Assembly: GCF_004354915.1 (NCBI RefSeq)
Contig: NZ_SMSI01000001.1
Location: forward strand, 806,001-870,000
Direction: 5' to 3'
Origin: Pseudohoeflea suaedae
GTDB taxonomy: Bacteria; Pseudomonadota; Alphaproteobacteria; Rhizobiales; Rhizobiaceae
Length of the DNA stretch: 64,000 bases
The notes beneath the pieces are model-generated. The model searched no databases. It saw only the letters and a program-made list of their open reading frames with translations, and was not told where the DNA came from. Positions 55,046-64,000 of this stretch are shown here, piece by piece (the first letter of the stretch is position 1; each line of letters starts with the position of its first letter). The position numbers were made by a program, and so were the translations under genes.

Positions 55046-56722
55046 ATGACCTCGGCTCACCCGCACAAGACGGCCAAGGGTGCCGTGACACTCGACGAGG
55101 ACTGGTGGCGCGGCGCCGTCATCTACCAGATCTACCCGCGCTCCTATCAGGATACGAGCGGCGACGGGATCGGTGATCTCTACGGCATCGCCCAGCGTCT
55201 GGACTATATCGAAAGCCTCGGCGTGGATGCGATCTGGATTTCGCCCTTCTTCACCTCGCCGATGAAGGACTTCGGCTACGATATTTCCGATTACAACAAT
55301 GTCGATCCGATGTTCGGCACGCTGAGCGACTTCGACTATCTGATCAAGCAGGCCCATGACCGCGGCATCCGCATCATGATCGACCTGGTGATCTCGCACA
55401 CCTCCGACCAGCATCCGTGGTTCGTGGAAAGTCGCGCGAGCCGCTACAATCCCAGGGCCGACTGGTATGTCTGGGCCGACCCGAAGCCGGACGGCTCGCC
55501 GCCCAACAACTGGCTGTCGATCTTTGGCGGCACGGCGTGGGCCTGGGACCCGACGCGGCTGCAATATTTCCAGCACAATTTCCTGACGTCGCAGCCGGAC
55601 CTCAATTTCCACAATCCGGAAGTTCAGGATGCGGTGCTCGACGTCGCCCGCTTCTGGCTCGACCGCGGTGTCGACGGTTTCCGCCTCGACACGATCAATT
55701 TCTATTTCTGCGACGATGAGCTGCGCGACAATCCGGCGCTGCCGCCCGAGGAGCGCAACGATTCCATCGCGCCGGCGGTGAACCCCTACAATTACCAGAA
55801 CCACCTGTATGACAAGAACCGCCCGGAAAACATCGAGTTCCTCAAGCGCTTCCGCGCATTGATGGACGAATATCCGGCGATCGCCTCTGTCGGTGAGGTG
55901 GGAGATGCACAGCGTGGCCTGTCGATCGTTGCCGACTACACGTCCGGCAACGACAAGATGCAGATGTGCTACGCCTTCGAGTTCCTCGCCAACGAGCCGC
56001 TGACGCCGCGGCGGGTGCGCCAAGTGGTGGGTGATTTCTTCAATGCCGCGCCCGATGGCTGGGTCTGCTGGGCATTCTCGAACCACGACGTCGTGCGCCA
56101 TGCCACCCGCTGGGCTGGCAATGTCGCCGACCGCGACCATTACATCAAGCTGCTTGCCGGGGTCATCATGTCGCTGCGCGGTTCCGTCTGCCTCTATCAG
56201 GGCGAGGAACTGGGGCTGACCGAGGCAGAGCTTGCCTATGAGGATCTCCGCGATCCCTACGGCATCCAGTTCTGGCCGGACTTCAAGGGGCGCGATGGCT
56301 GCCGCACGCCGATGGTGTGGGAAGAACACGCCCACTCTGCGGGTTTCACCGGGGGACATCCCTGGTTGCCCATACCGCCGGAGCATCGTGCCATGTCGGT
56401 GGAGAGCCAGGACCATCTCCAGGCCTCCATCCTCAACCACTATCGCCGCATGCTCGAATTCCGCAGCCAGCACCCGGCTCTCGCCAAGGGTGACATCGAG
56501 TTCGTGGACGTTGACGATGCGATCCTGAGCTTCATTCGCCGGACTGACGAGGAAGCCATTTTCTGCGCCTTCAATTTCTCGACCGAGACGCAGGAAATCA
56601 CCGTGCCCCAGGGCATCAGGCTCGAATGGCTCGAACAGCACTGCTTTTCGGGCATCATGAAGCCGGACGGGACGATCAGCATCCCGTCCTATGATGCCTA
56701 TTTCGCGGAAATCGCAGGCTAG
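55046..56722 (+). CDS. aglA: GH13 alpha-glucosidase
   Basis: The 558-residue alpha-amylase-superfamily enzyme hydrolyses short alpha-glucosides. Visible motifs: [20 protein letters not shown] at the start, nucleophile D215 (GFRLDTIN), acid/base E284 (SVGEVGD) and D348 (FSNHDVVRH). Size fits oligo-1,6-glucosidase/alpha-glucosidase. AGGAG seven bases before ATG 55046 supports this start over a longer in-frame one. Rhizobial aglA normally sits with an ABC transporter for alpha-glucosides; here it is isolated between folD and edd, so the symbol is tentative. Confidence 0.88.
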   Translation: MTSAHPHKTAKGAVTLDEDWWRGAVIYQIYPRSYQDTSGDGIGDLYGIAQRLDYIESLGVDAIWISPFFTSPMKDFGYDISDYNNVDPMFGTLSDFDYLIKQAHDRGIRIMIDLVISHTSDQHPWFVESRASRYNPRADWYVWADPKPDGSPPNNWLSIFGGTAWAWDPTRLQYFQHNFLTSQPDLNFHNPEVQDAVLDVARFWLDRGVDGFRLDTINFYFCDDELRDNPALPPEERNDSIAPAVNPYNYQNHLYDKNRPENIEFLKRFRALMDEYPAIASVGEVGDAQRGLSIVADYTSGNDKMQMCYAFEFLANEPLTPRRVRQVVGDFFNAAPDGWVCWAFSNHDVVRHATRWAGNVADRDHYIKLLAGVIMSLRGSVCLYQGEELGLTEAELAYEDLRDPYGIQFWPDFKGRDGCRTPMVWEEHAHSAGFTGGHPWLPIPPEHRAMSVESQDHLQASILNHYRRMLEFRSQHPALAKGDIEFVDVDDAILSFIRRTDEEAIFCAFNFSTETQEITVPQGIRLEWLEQHCFSGIMKPDGTISIPSYDAYFAEIAG

Positions 56723-56738
56723 GCGCCACGCATTCGCT

Positions 56739-58556
<1,818 letters not shown>

Positions 58557-58598
58557 GGCGTACCTCTCTTTGTAGGGCCGGTTCAGCGTTCCGCTTGG

Positions 58599-59300
58599 TC
58601 AGGGGGCCCAGTAGACGGTGACCGGTCGGGGAGCTTTCGAGAGCACGGCGCGGATCGGCATCTCTTCCTCCGGTCCACCCTCGCGTGCCTTTTCGAGCAC
58701 GCTCAGTTTCTCGTCGCCCTCGATATGCAGAACCAGCATGTCCGCCTCGACGAGACGGGGCAGGGTGATTGTCAGCCGGGGCTCTCCGGCACCCGGCGCC
58801 AGCATCGAGATGACGGCCGTCTTGCCGTCAGGGTCGATCGCTGCGCGAAGATTGTTGCCCTCGGGAAAGAACGATGCGGTGTGACCATCCGTTCCCATGC
58901 CGAGAATGACGACGTCGAACGGCCGCTCGATATGACCGATCGTCTTGGAGGCATGTTCGGCGAGCGTGTCGACATGGTCCGACAGGTCGCTCCACAGCGG
59001 CACGAATTTCGCCTTCATCGCTTCGTTGGTCAGAAGATGTTCATAAGCCAGCCGCTCGTTGGAACGTTCGTGGTCGGGCGGCACCATGCGATCATCGACC
59101 AGCGTGACGGTCACCTTCGACCAGTCGATCCTGGCGTGGGACAGCTCTTCGAAGAACTTCTTCGGCGTCGAGCCACCGGAAACCGCGAGCGATGCGTCGC
59201 CATCCTTCTCGATTGCCGCCGACAGCTTCTTCGCCACCGCAGCGGCGAGACCGCTGGCGAGTGCCGCGCGGTCGTCGAATTGTTTCATCTCGGCTTTCAT
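58599..59300 (-). CDS. pgl: 6-Phosphogluconolactonase Pgl
   Basis: The enzyme hydrolyses 6-phosphogluconolactone. It has SolGlnB/Pgl-type motifs SLAVSGGSTPKKFFEELS and TLVDDRMVPPDHERSNERLA, plus GMGTDGHTASFFPEG. I use the start at 59300 (233 residues; MKAEMKQFDDRAAL), leaving a seven-base gap to zwf. A start at 59321 would overlap zwf by 14 bases and add seven residues. Confidence 0.94.
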   Translation of the reverse strand: MKAEMKQFDDRAALASGLAAAVAKKLSAAIEKDGDASLAVSGGSTPKKFFEELSHARIDWSKVTVTLVDDRMVPPDHERSNERLAYEHLLTNEAMKAKFVPLWSDLSDHVDTLAEHASKTIGHIERPFDVVILGMGTDGHTASFFPEGNNLRAAIDPDGKTAVISMLAPGAGEPRLTITLPRLVEADMLVLHIEGDEKLSVLEKAREGGPEEEMPIRAVLSKAPRPVTVYWAP

Positions 59301-59307
59301 GGTCGCA

Positions 59308-60783
59308 TCAGTCGCTTTCATGCCAGGTTCTGCCGTCGCGCTCGATCAGCGCGATCGCCTGGCTCGGTCCCCAGGTGCCGGCCGTGTAGGCATGCGCCTT
59401 CTGGTTGGTGGACTCCCAGGCGCTGAGGATGGGATCGACCCATTTCCAGGCCGCTTCCACTTCGTCGCGCCGCATGAACAGCGTCTGGTTGGAGCGTATC
59501 ACGTCGAGGAGAAGCCGTTCATAGGCGTCCGGATTGCGTTCCTCGAAACTGCCGGCGAAGCTCATGTCGAGGGGAACATGGCGCAGGCGCATGCCGCCCG
59601 GGCCCGGATCCTTGATCATCAGCCACTGTTTCACACCCTCGTCGGGCTGCAGGCGGATGACGAGCTGGTTGGCGATCACCTTTCCGGCGGTCTCGTCGAA
59701 GATCGAGTGGGGGATCGGCTTGAACGTGATGGCGATCTCCGACATCCGCGTCGCAAGCCGCTTGCCGGTACGCAGGTAGAACGGCACGCCGGCCCAGCGC
59801 CAGTTGTTGATCTCTGCCTTGAGCGCCACGAAGGTTTCGGTATTGGAGACCCCGCCCTCGAGTTCCTCCAGATAGCCCTTGACCGGTCCGCCGGAGGATG
59901 CCCCGGCCTTGTACTGGCCGCGCACGGTGACTTCATCCGCGTTGTTCGCGGTGATCGGCTTGAGCGAGCGCAGCACCTTCAGCTTCTCGTCGCGCACGCT
60001 TTCGGCCTCCATCGAGGAGGGGGCTTCCATCGCAACGAGGCAGAGAAGCTGGAGGATGTGGTTCTGCACCATGTCACGCAACGCGCCTGCGCGGTCATAG
60101 TAATCCGCCCGGCCTTCGAGGCCCACGGATTCGGCGACCGTGATCTGCACGTGATCGATATGGGCGGAGTTCCACAGCGGCTCGTAGAGCGCATTGGCAA
60201 AGCGCAGCGCCATCAGGTTCTGCACCGTCTCCTTGCCGAGATAGTGGTCGATGCGGAAGATCTGGTCCTCGGTGAACACCTCGCCGATCGTGTTGTTCAG
60301 TTCCTCGGCAGACTTGAGGTCGCGGCCGATCGGCTTCTCGACGACGATGCGTGTCTTTTCGGTGATCAGGCCGTTGTCGCGGATATGGGTTGCGATGTCG
60401 CCGAAGATCGACGGGCGCACGGCGAGATAGAAGGCGCGAACCCGGTCTTCGCCTTCCGCCAAGAGCGCCTTCAGCGTATCCCAGCCCCGTGTCGAGGTGG
60501 CATCGATCGAGACATAATACAGCCGCGAGAGGAATTTCTTGACGTGTTCGGCGTCGCGTTCCTCTTCCTTGACGTGCTCTTCAAGCGCCTTGCGCGCATA
60601 GTCGCGATACTCTTCGTCCGACATCTCCGACCGCGATGCGCCGATGATCCGCGTCGGATCGGTCAGCTGCCCCGCAAGTTGGCGGTGAAAGAGCGCGGGT
60701 AGGAGTTTGCGTTCCGCGAGGTCCCCGGTGCCGCCGAAGACGATGTAGTCAAACGGATCGACGGGAATGATCTGGCTGCTCAT
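59308..60783 (-). CDS. zwf: Glucose-6-phosphate 1-dehydrogenase Zwf
   Basis: Zwf oxidises glucose-6-phosphate, feeding the Entner-Doudoroff and pentose routes. The 491-residue protein has the NADP site [17 protein letters not shown] and catalytic motif [23 protein letters not shown] 60783 ([18 protein letters not shown]) matches the family; an in-frame upstream start adds 21 unlikely residues. It heads zwf-pgl-edd. Confidence 0.97.
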   Translation of the reverse strand: MSSQIIPVDPFDYIVFGGTGDLAERKLLPALFHRQLAGQLTDPTRIIGASRSEMSDEEYRDYARKALEEHVKEEERDAEHVKKFLSRLYYVSIDATSTRGWDTLKALLAEGEDRVRAFYLAVRPSIFGDIATHIRDNGLITEKTRIVVEKPIGRDLKSAEELNNTIGEVFTEDQIFRIDHYLGKETVQNLMALRFANALYEPLWNSAHIDHVQITVAESVGLEGRADYYDRAGALRDMVQNHILQLLCLVAMEAPSSMEAESVRDEKLKVLRSLKPITANNADEVTVRGQYKAGASSGGPVKGYLEELEGGVSNTETFVALKAEINNWRWAGVPFYLRTGKRLATRMSEIAITFKPIPHSIFDETAGKVIANQLVIRLQPDEGVKQWLMIKDPGPGGMRLRHVPLDMSFAGSFEERNPDAYERLLLDVIRSNQTLFMRRDEVEAAWKWVDPILSAWESTNQKAHAYTAGTWGPSQAIALIERDGRTWHESD

Positions 60784-60841
60784 GACGTGTTCCTGTATGC
60801 GATTGCGAAGACCGTAATCTAATCGATTTAAAAATTCCAGA

Positions 60842-60859
60842 CCCAAGCTTGGTCTTGGG
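60842..60859 (-). terminator. Possible terminator between the FAD oxidoreductase and zwf
   Basis: On the minus strand CCCAAG, six bases, CTTGGG, followed eight bases later by a TTTTT run. It would separate the amine-oxidation pair from zwf-pgl-edd. Short stem, so tentative. Confidence 0.35.
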
Positions 60860-60934
60860 CGGGTTTATATCATCGATGCCGTTGTTTGCAGCGTCGTTCC
60901 ATGGCTGTTTGGCGGATTGCGGCGGTCCGCGTGC

Positions 60935-62224
60935 CTAGAACCTGTCGCGCATGGCAAACCAGGTCAATGCCAGGAAAAGAAGCGGTTTGCGGAATGTGCG
61001 TCCGCCCGGGAACGACGGAACGTCGAGCGCGCGCAGGGCTTCGAGGTCCTCGGAGCCACCCAGCACATGGTCGGCGTAAAGCTTGCCGCAGAAGTTCGAC
61101 AGCATCACGCCATGGCCGGAATAGCCGCCGATGGCGGTCACGTTGGGCATGACCTCCTCGACATAGGGCTGGCGCGGAAGGGTGATGCCGACCGAACCGC
61201 CCCAGGCATGGGAGATCTCGATCTCGTTCAGTTCGGGATAGATCTCGGTGATCTGCCGGCGGATATGCTGCGAGATGTCCGTCGGGTTGTCCGACGTATA
61301 GGCTTCGCGGCCGCCGAAAAGCAGGCGCCCGTCGACACTTTTCCGGAAATAGCGGACCACGAACCGGGAATCGTCCACGGATTCGCCGCCGGAAAGGACC
61401 GTGGAGTTGTGGCCGAGCGGTACGGTGGCGCCGATGAACGACCGGATCGGCATGACATGCGCGCTCGCCTTCTGCTCGAGCCCGTCGATATAGGCATTGC
61501 ATGCGAGAAGCGCCCGGCCGGCCGTGATCGTGCCATGGGGCGTCGTGACCGTGACCTTGCCAGCTTCCGACGTGATCGAGCTGGCGCGGGTATTCTCGTA
61601 ACAGCGAGCACCCGCATCCGCGGCCGCTCTGGCGAGTCCCACGACATATTTGAGCGGGTTGATGTGCCCCGTTCCGGTGTCGATGATGCCGGCGTGGTAA
61701 TGGGTGCTGCCGAGCTTGCTCGCCAGTTCCTCGCGGTCGAGAAACGTGATGTGAGGGTAGTCGTACCGGTCACGCACGATCTTCGCGTGATCGCGGTAGG
61801 CGGAGACGTAGGATTTCTTGTGCGCCGCCGAGATCTGTCCGGGCCGGTAGTCGGCCTCGATACCGTGCTCGGCCGCAAATGCGTGCAGGTGAGCCTTGGC
61901 GCGTTCTGCGATCCTGAAGAGGTGCGTGGCGCGTTCGCGGCCGATTTCCGCCTCATGTTCCTCGGGCCACGATCGCTGTCCGGTGCCGAGTTGTCCTCCG
62001 TTGCGGCCCGAGGCGCCATCGCCGAAGCGCGCGCCGTCGATGACGATCACCGATTTGCCGGCCCTGGCCAGATGGTAGGCCGCCTGCAAACCGGTAAAGC
62101 CGCCGCCGACGATCAACACATCGGCTTCGGCATTGCCCGGCAGTTCGGGATAGAGGGGGCGATCGCTCAGCGTCGCCTGATAGAAGCTGATGCCAGGCGC
62201 AATCGGGCTTTGATGGGTGGTCAT
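60935..62224 (-). CDS. FAD-dependent amine oxidoreductase (PuuB/OrdL-like)
   Basis: The 429-residue DAO-family flavoprotein has dinucleotide site DVLIVGGGFTGLQAAYHLAR and GARFGDGASGRNGGQLGTGQ, and C-terminal AIGGYSGHGVMLSN. PuuB relatives oxidise gamma-glutamyl-putrescine. Pairing with the glutamine-synthetase-like gene 25 bases upstream supports a gamma-glutamylated amine pathway, though the amine is unknown. ATG 62224 (MTTHQSPIAPG) was chosen over 62275, which runs into the upstream gene. Confidence 0.88.
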   Translation of the reverse strand: MTTHQSPIAPGISFYQATLSDRPLYPELPGNAEADVLIVGGGFTGLQAAYHLARAGKSVIVIDGARFGDGASGRNGGQLGTGQRSWPEEHEAEIGRERATHLFRIAERAKAHLHAFAAEHGIEADYRPGQISAAHKKSYVSAYRDHAKIVRDRYDYPHITFLDREELASKLGSTHYHAGIIDTGTGHINPLKYVVGLARAAADAGARCYENTRASSITSEAGKVTVTTPHGTITAGRALLACNAYIDGLEQKASAHVMPIRSFIGATVPLGHNSTVLSGGESVDDSRFVVRYFRKSVDGRLLFGGREAYTSDNPTDISQHIRRQITEIYPELNEIEISHAWGGSVGITLPRQPYVEEVMPNVTAIGGYSGHGVMLSNFCGKLYADHVLGGSEDLEALRALDVPSFPGGRTFRKPLLFLALTWFAMRDRF

Positions 62225-62249
62225 GTCTGTCTTCTCGAGAAAGGTCTGC

Positions 62250-63686
62250 TCAGACGTTGAGCAGCAGGAACTCACGTTCCCACGGGCTGATCACCCGCAT
62301 GAAGGTTTCAAATTCGCCACGCTTCACGCCGGCATAGGTGTCGACGAAATCCTGGCCGAAGACACGGGCGAAATAGGGCTCGCTTTCCAGCAGGGAAACG
62401 GCTTCCAGAAGCCCGCGCGGCAGATCCACCGAGCCTTCGTTGACCGCCTTTTCCGCCGGGCTGCCCGGCACGATCTCGTTGACCATCCCGATCCAGCCGC
62501 AGGCCAGCGATGCCGCGAGCGCCAGGTATGGATTGGCATCCGATGACGGCAGCCGGTTTTCCACCCGTCGCGCCACCGGTTCGGAGGATGGAACACGGAA
62601 GGCCGTGGTGCGGTTGTCATAGCCCCAGGCATTGTTGACCGGGCACGACATGTCCGGCGCCATCCGTCGGTAGGAGTTCACATAGGGCGCCATCATGACG
62701 AGAGACTTCGGGATGAAGTGCTGCATGCCGCCGATGAAATGGAAGAAGGCCTCGCTCGGGCTGCCGTCGGCGTTGGAGAAGACGTTCTTGCCTGTCTTGG
62801 CGTCGACCACCGATTGGTGGATGTGCATCGCCGATCCGGCTTCCTCCTGCATGGGCTTGGCCATGAAGGTGGCGTACATGCCGTGATTGAGCGCGGCTTC
62901 ACGAATGGTGCGCTTGAACATGAAGACCTGGTCGGCGAGCTCGATCGGATCGCCGTGGCGCAGGTTGATTTCAAGCTGCGCAGGGCCTTCCTCGTGGATC
63001 AGCGTGTCGATCTCGAGGCCCTGCTTTTCCGAAAAGTCGTAGATATCGTCGACCAGCTCGTCGAACTCGTTGACGCCGGCGATCGTATAGGACTGGCCGC
63101 CCACGATTGTGCGGCCCGAACGGCCACGTGGTGGCTTGAGCGCGAGATCCGGGTCTTCCGACTGCGCAACCAGATAGAATTCGATTTCCGGTGCCACGAC
63201 CGGGCGCCAGCCGCGCTCTTCATAAAGTTCGAGCACATGGCGCAGGACCGAGCGCGGGGTGTAGGCGACGGGCTGCCCGTTCTTGTCCACGATATCGCAG
63301 ATGACCTGTGCCGTCGGATCCGTTTCCCACGGTACGCTGGCGAGCGTCGAAAGGTCCGGCATCAGCTTGAGGTCGCCGTCGAGCGGGTCGTAGCGGAAGT
63401 CGCCGGTCTCGGCGGGATATTCGCCCGAAATCGTCTGTTTGAAGACGGAGGACGGCAGCGACAGTGACGTGTTGGACGTGAATTTCGAGGTCGGCATCAT
63501 CTTGCCGCGCGGGACGCCGGCAAGGTCGGGGGTGATGCACTCGATGTCTTCGATGCCGCGGGCCCTCAGCCAGTCGTCGGCTTCCTTCCAGCTCTTCACG
63601 CCTCTCTTGGATTCGATATGTGCCGATTTTCCCTTGCGCGGTTTGGCCGGAGTTCCGGTTGGTTTGCCCGCCTTGTTCAGTACCAT
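62250..63686 (-). CDS. Glutamine synthetase-family protein (gamma-glutamylpolyamine synthetase-like)
   Basis: The 478-residue GS-fold ligase has ATP/metal motifs APEIEFYL, GPAQLEINL, EAGSAMHIHQS and the late NRLPSSDANPYLALAASLAC. It begins with a Lys/Pro-rich extension before the beta-grasp domain (GIEDIECITPDLAGVPRGKM). Such proteins next to PuuB-type oxidases usually glutamylate putrescine or similar amines rather than ammonia. Head of a two-gene unit. Confidence 0.9.
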   Translation of the reverse strand: MVLNKAGKPTGTPAKPRKGKSAHIESKRGVKSWKEADDWLRARGIEDIECITPDLAGVPRGKMMPTSKFTSNTSLSLPSSVFKQTISGEYPAETGDFRYDPLDGDLKLMPDLSTLASVPWETDPTAQVICDIVDKNGQPVAYTPRSVLRHVLELYEERGWRPVVAPEIEFYLVAQSEDPDLALKPPRGRSGRTIVGGQSYTIAGVNEFDELVDDIYDFSEKQGLEIDTLIHEEGPAQLEINLRHGDPIELADQVFMFKRTIREAALNHGMYATFMAKPMQEEAGSAMHIHQSVVDAKTGKNVFSNADGSPSEAFFHFIGGMQHFIPKSLVMMAPYVNSYRRMAPDMSCPVNNAWGYDNRTTAFRVPSSEPVARRVENRLPSSDANPYLALAASLACGWIGMVNEIVPGSPAEKAVNEGSVDLPRGLLEAVSLLESEPYFARVFGQDFVDTYAGVKRGEFETFMRVISPWEREFLLLNV

Positions 63687-63950
63687 AAGTCACCGTTTCT
63701 GTTGTGAACGGCGCCATCATAACGGGATTTCATGAGAGCGCCAGACTCCGCTGCATTGCAGGAACCGGTTACGCTGAAGAAGTTTTCGATGAAAATTCAT
63801 GGGCGCGCTTCAGGTGCCGTTAACCGCTAACCCGTAGTTGTATTAGCCAACCTCGCCATGCGGATCGTGCCTTTTGCGCGTTTCCCACGGAATGCATGAT
63901 GCAGCAGGGGCAGCGCTGCCAGTTCAGTTCTTTGTCTCCCGGATATCGCT

Positions 63951-64000
63951 ATGTCTATCGACCGCCTGCTCGCGCGTTTCTCCATTCAGACCAAGGTCCT
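63951..64000 (+). CDS. Probable chemoreceptor (MCP), 3'-truncated by window edge
   Basis: Only 16 codons are visible: MSIDRLLARFSIQTKV. A short basic amphipathic start followed by FSIQTKV is the usual opening of methyl-accepting chemotaxis proteins, immediately before the first membrane helix. A weak purine site precedes the ATG. The rest lies beyond the window, so this is tentative. Confidence 0.5.
   Translation, partial: MSIDRLLARFSIQTKV

Overview
The window reads as a chromosomal segment of an alphaproteobacterium of the Rhizobiaceae (Rhizobium, Agrobacterium, Neorhizobium or Sinorhizobium type). The evidence is lineage-specific gene content: the LuxR-type pair visN/visR, the OmpR-like motility activator rem, the motor proteins MotC, MotE and MotD/FliK, CheT, FlaF/FlbT, four tandem flagellins, and a co-linear zwf-pgl-edd set nearby. 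GC content is high, and the dense antisense open frames behave as codon-bias shadows. cheA is followed directly by cheR with no cheW between them, an order I recall from Agrobacterium rather than Sinorhizobium. The genus cannot be fixed from the sequence alone.

Region 1 (1-4961) is the 3' part of a chemotaxis operon: cheA (cut by the window edge), cheR, cheB, cheY2, cheD, cheT. Region 2 (4997-45507) is one nearly uninterrupted flagellar regulon of about 40 kb. It holds fliF; visN-visR; a minus-strand motor/switch operon (motA-fliM-fliN-fliG-flhB-small orf); a rod/ring/export operon (DUF1217-like gene, flgF, fliI, orf, flgB, flgC, fliE, flgG, flgA, flgI, motE, flgH, fliL, fliP); the flagellin array flaA-flaB-flaC-flaD, most units with their own leader and terminator; fliH-like, motB, motC, fliK/motD and a muramidase; rem; hook genes flgE, flgK, flgL; flagellin regulators flaF and flbT; flgD; fliQ; flhA; fliR; a fliJ-like gene; rod-capping flgJ; a flgN-like chaperone; and a FliL-like membrane protein.

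Region 3 (45524-53771) is a small surface-polysaccharide locus: GT2, GT4 and WecG/TagA-type glycosyltransferases, a DUF6492-like protein, a Wzx-like flippase and a Wzz/GumC-like chain-length protein without a kinase domain. Region 4 (53951-63686) is metabolic: folD, an alpha-glucosidase, the Entner-Doudoroff entry genes zwf-pgl-edd, and a glutamine-synthetase-like gene paired with an FAD amine oxidoreductase. The last 50 bases appear to start a chemoreceptor gene.

Two regulatory patterns are the most notable findings. (i) Eight flagellar transcription-unit heads carry the same element, (G/A)C(G/A)CAAG-N10-TANNNT, with invariant 10-base spacing and one relaxed copy at each end. It is a candidate class-II promoter for the Rem/VisNR cascade. 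(ii) flaA, flaB and flaC carry a near-identical leader stem, TGTCCC paired with GGGACA, which buries the Shine-Dalgarno sequence; flaD has an analogous CCCC/GGGG stem. Because flbT and flaF are in the same cluster, these stems are natural candidates for post-transcriptional flagellin control. No tRNA, rRNA, insertion sequence, prophage or CRISPR array was seen.
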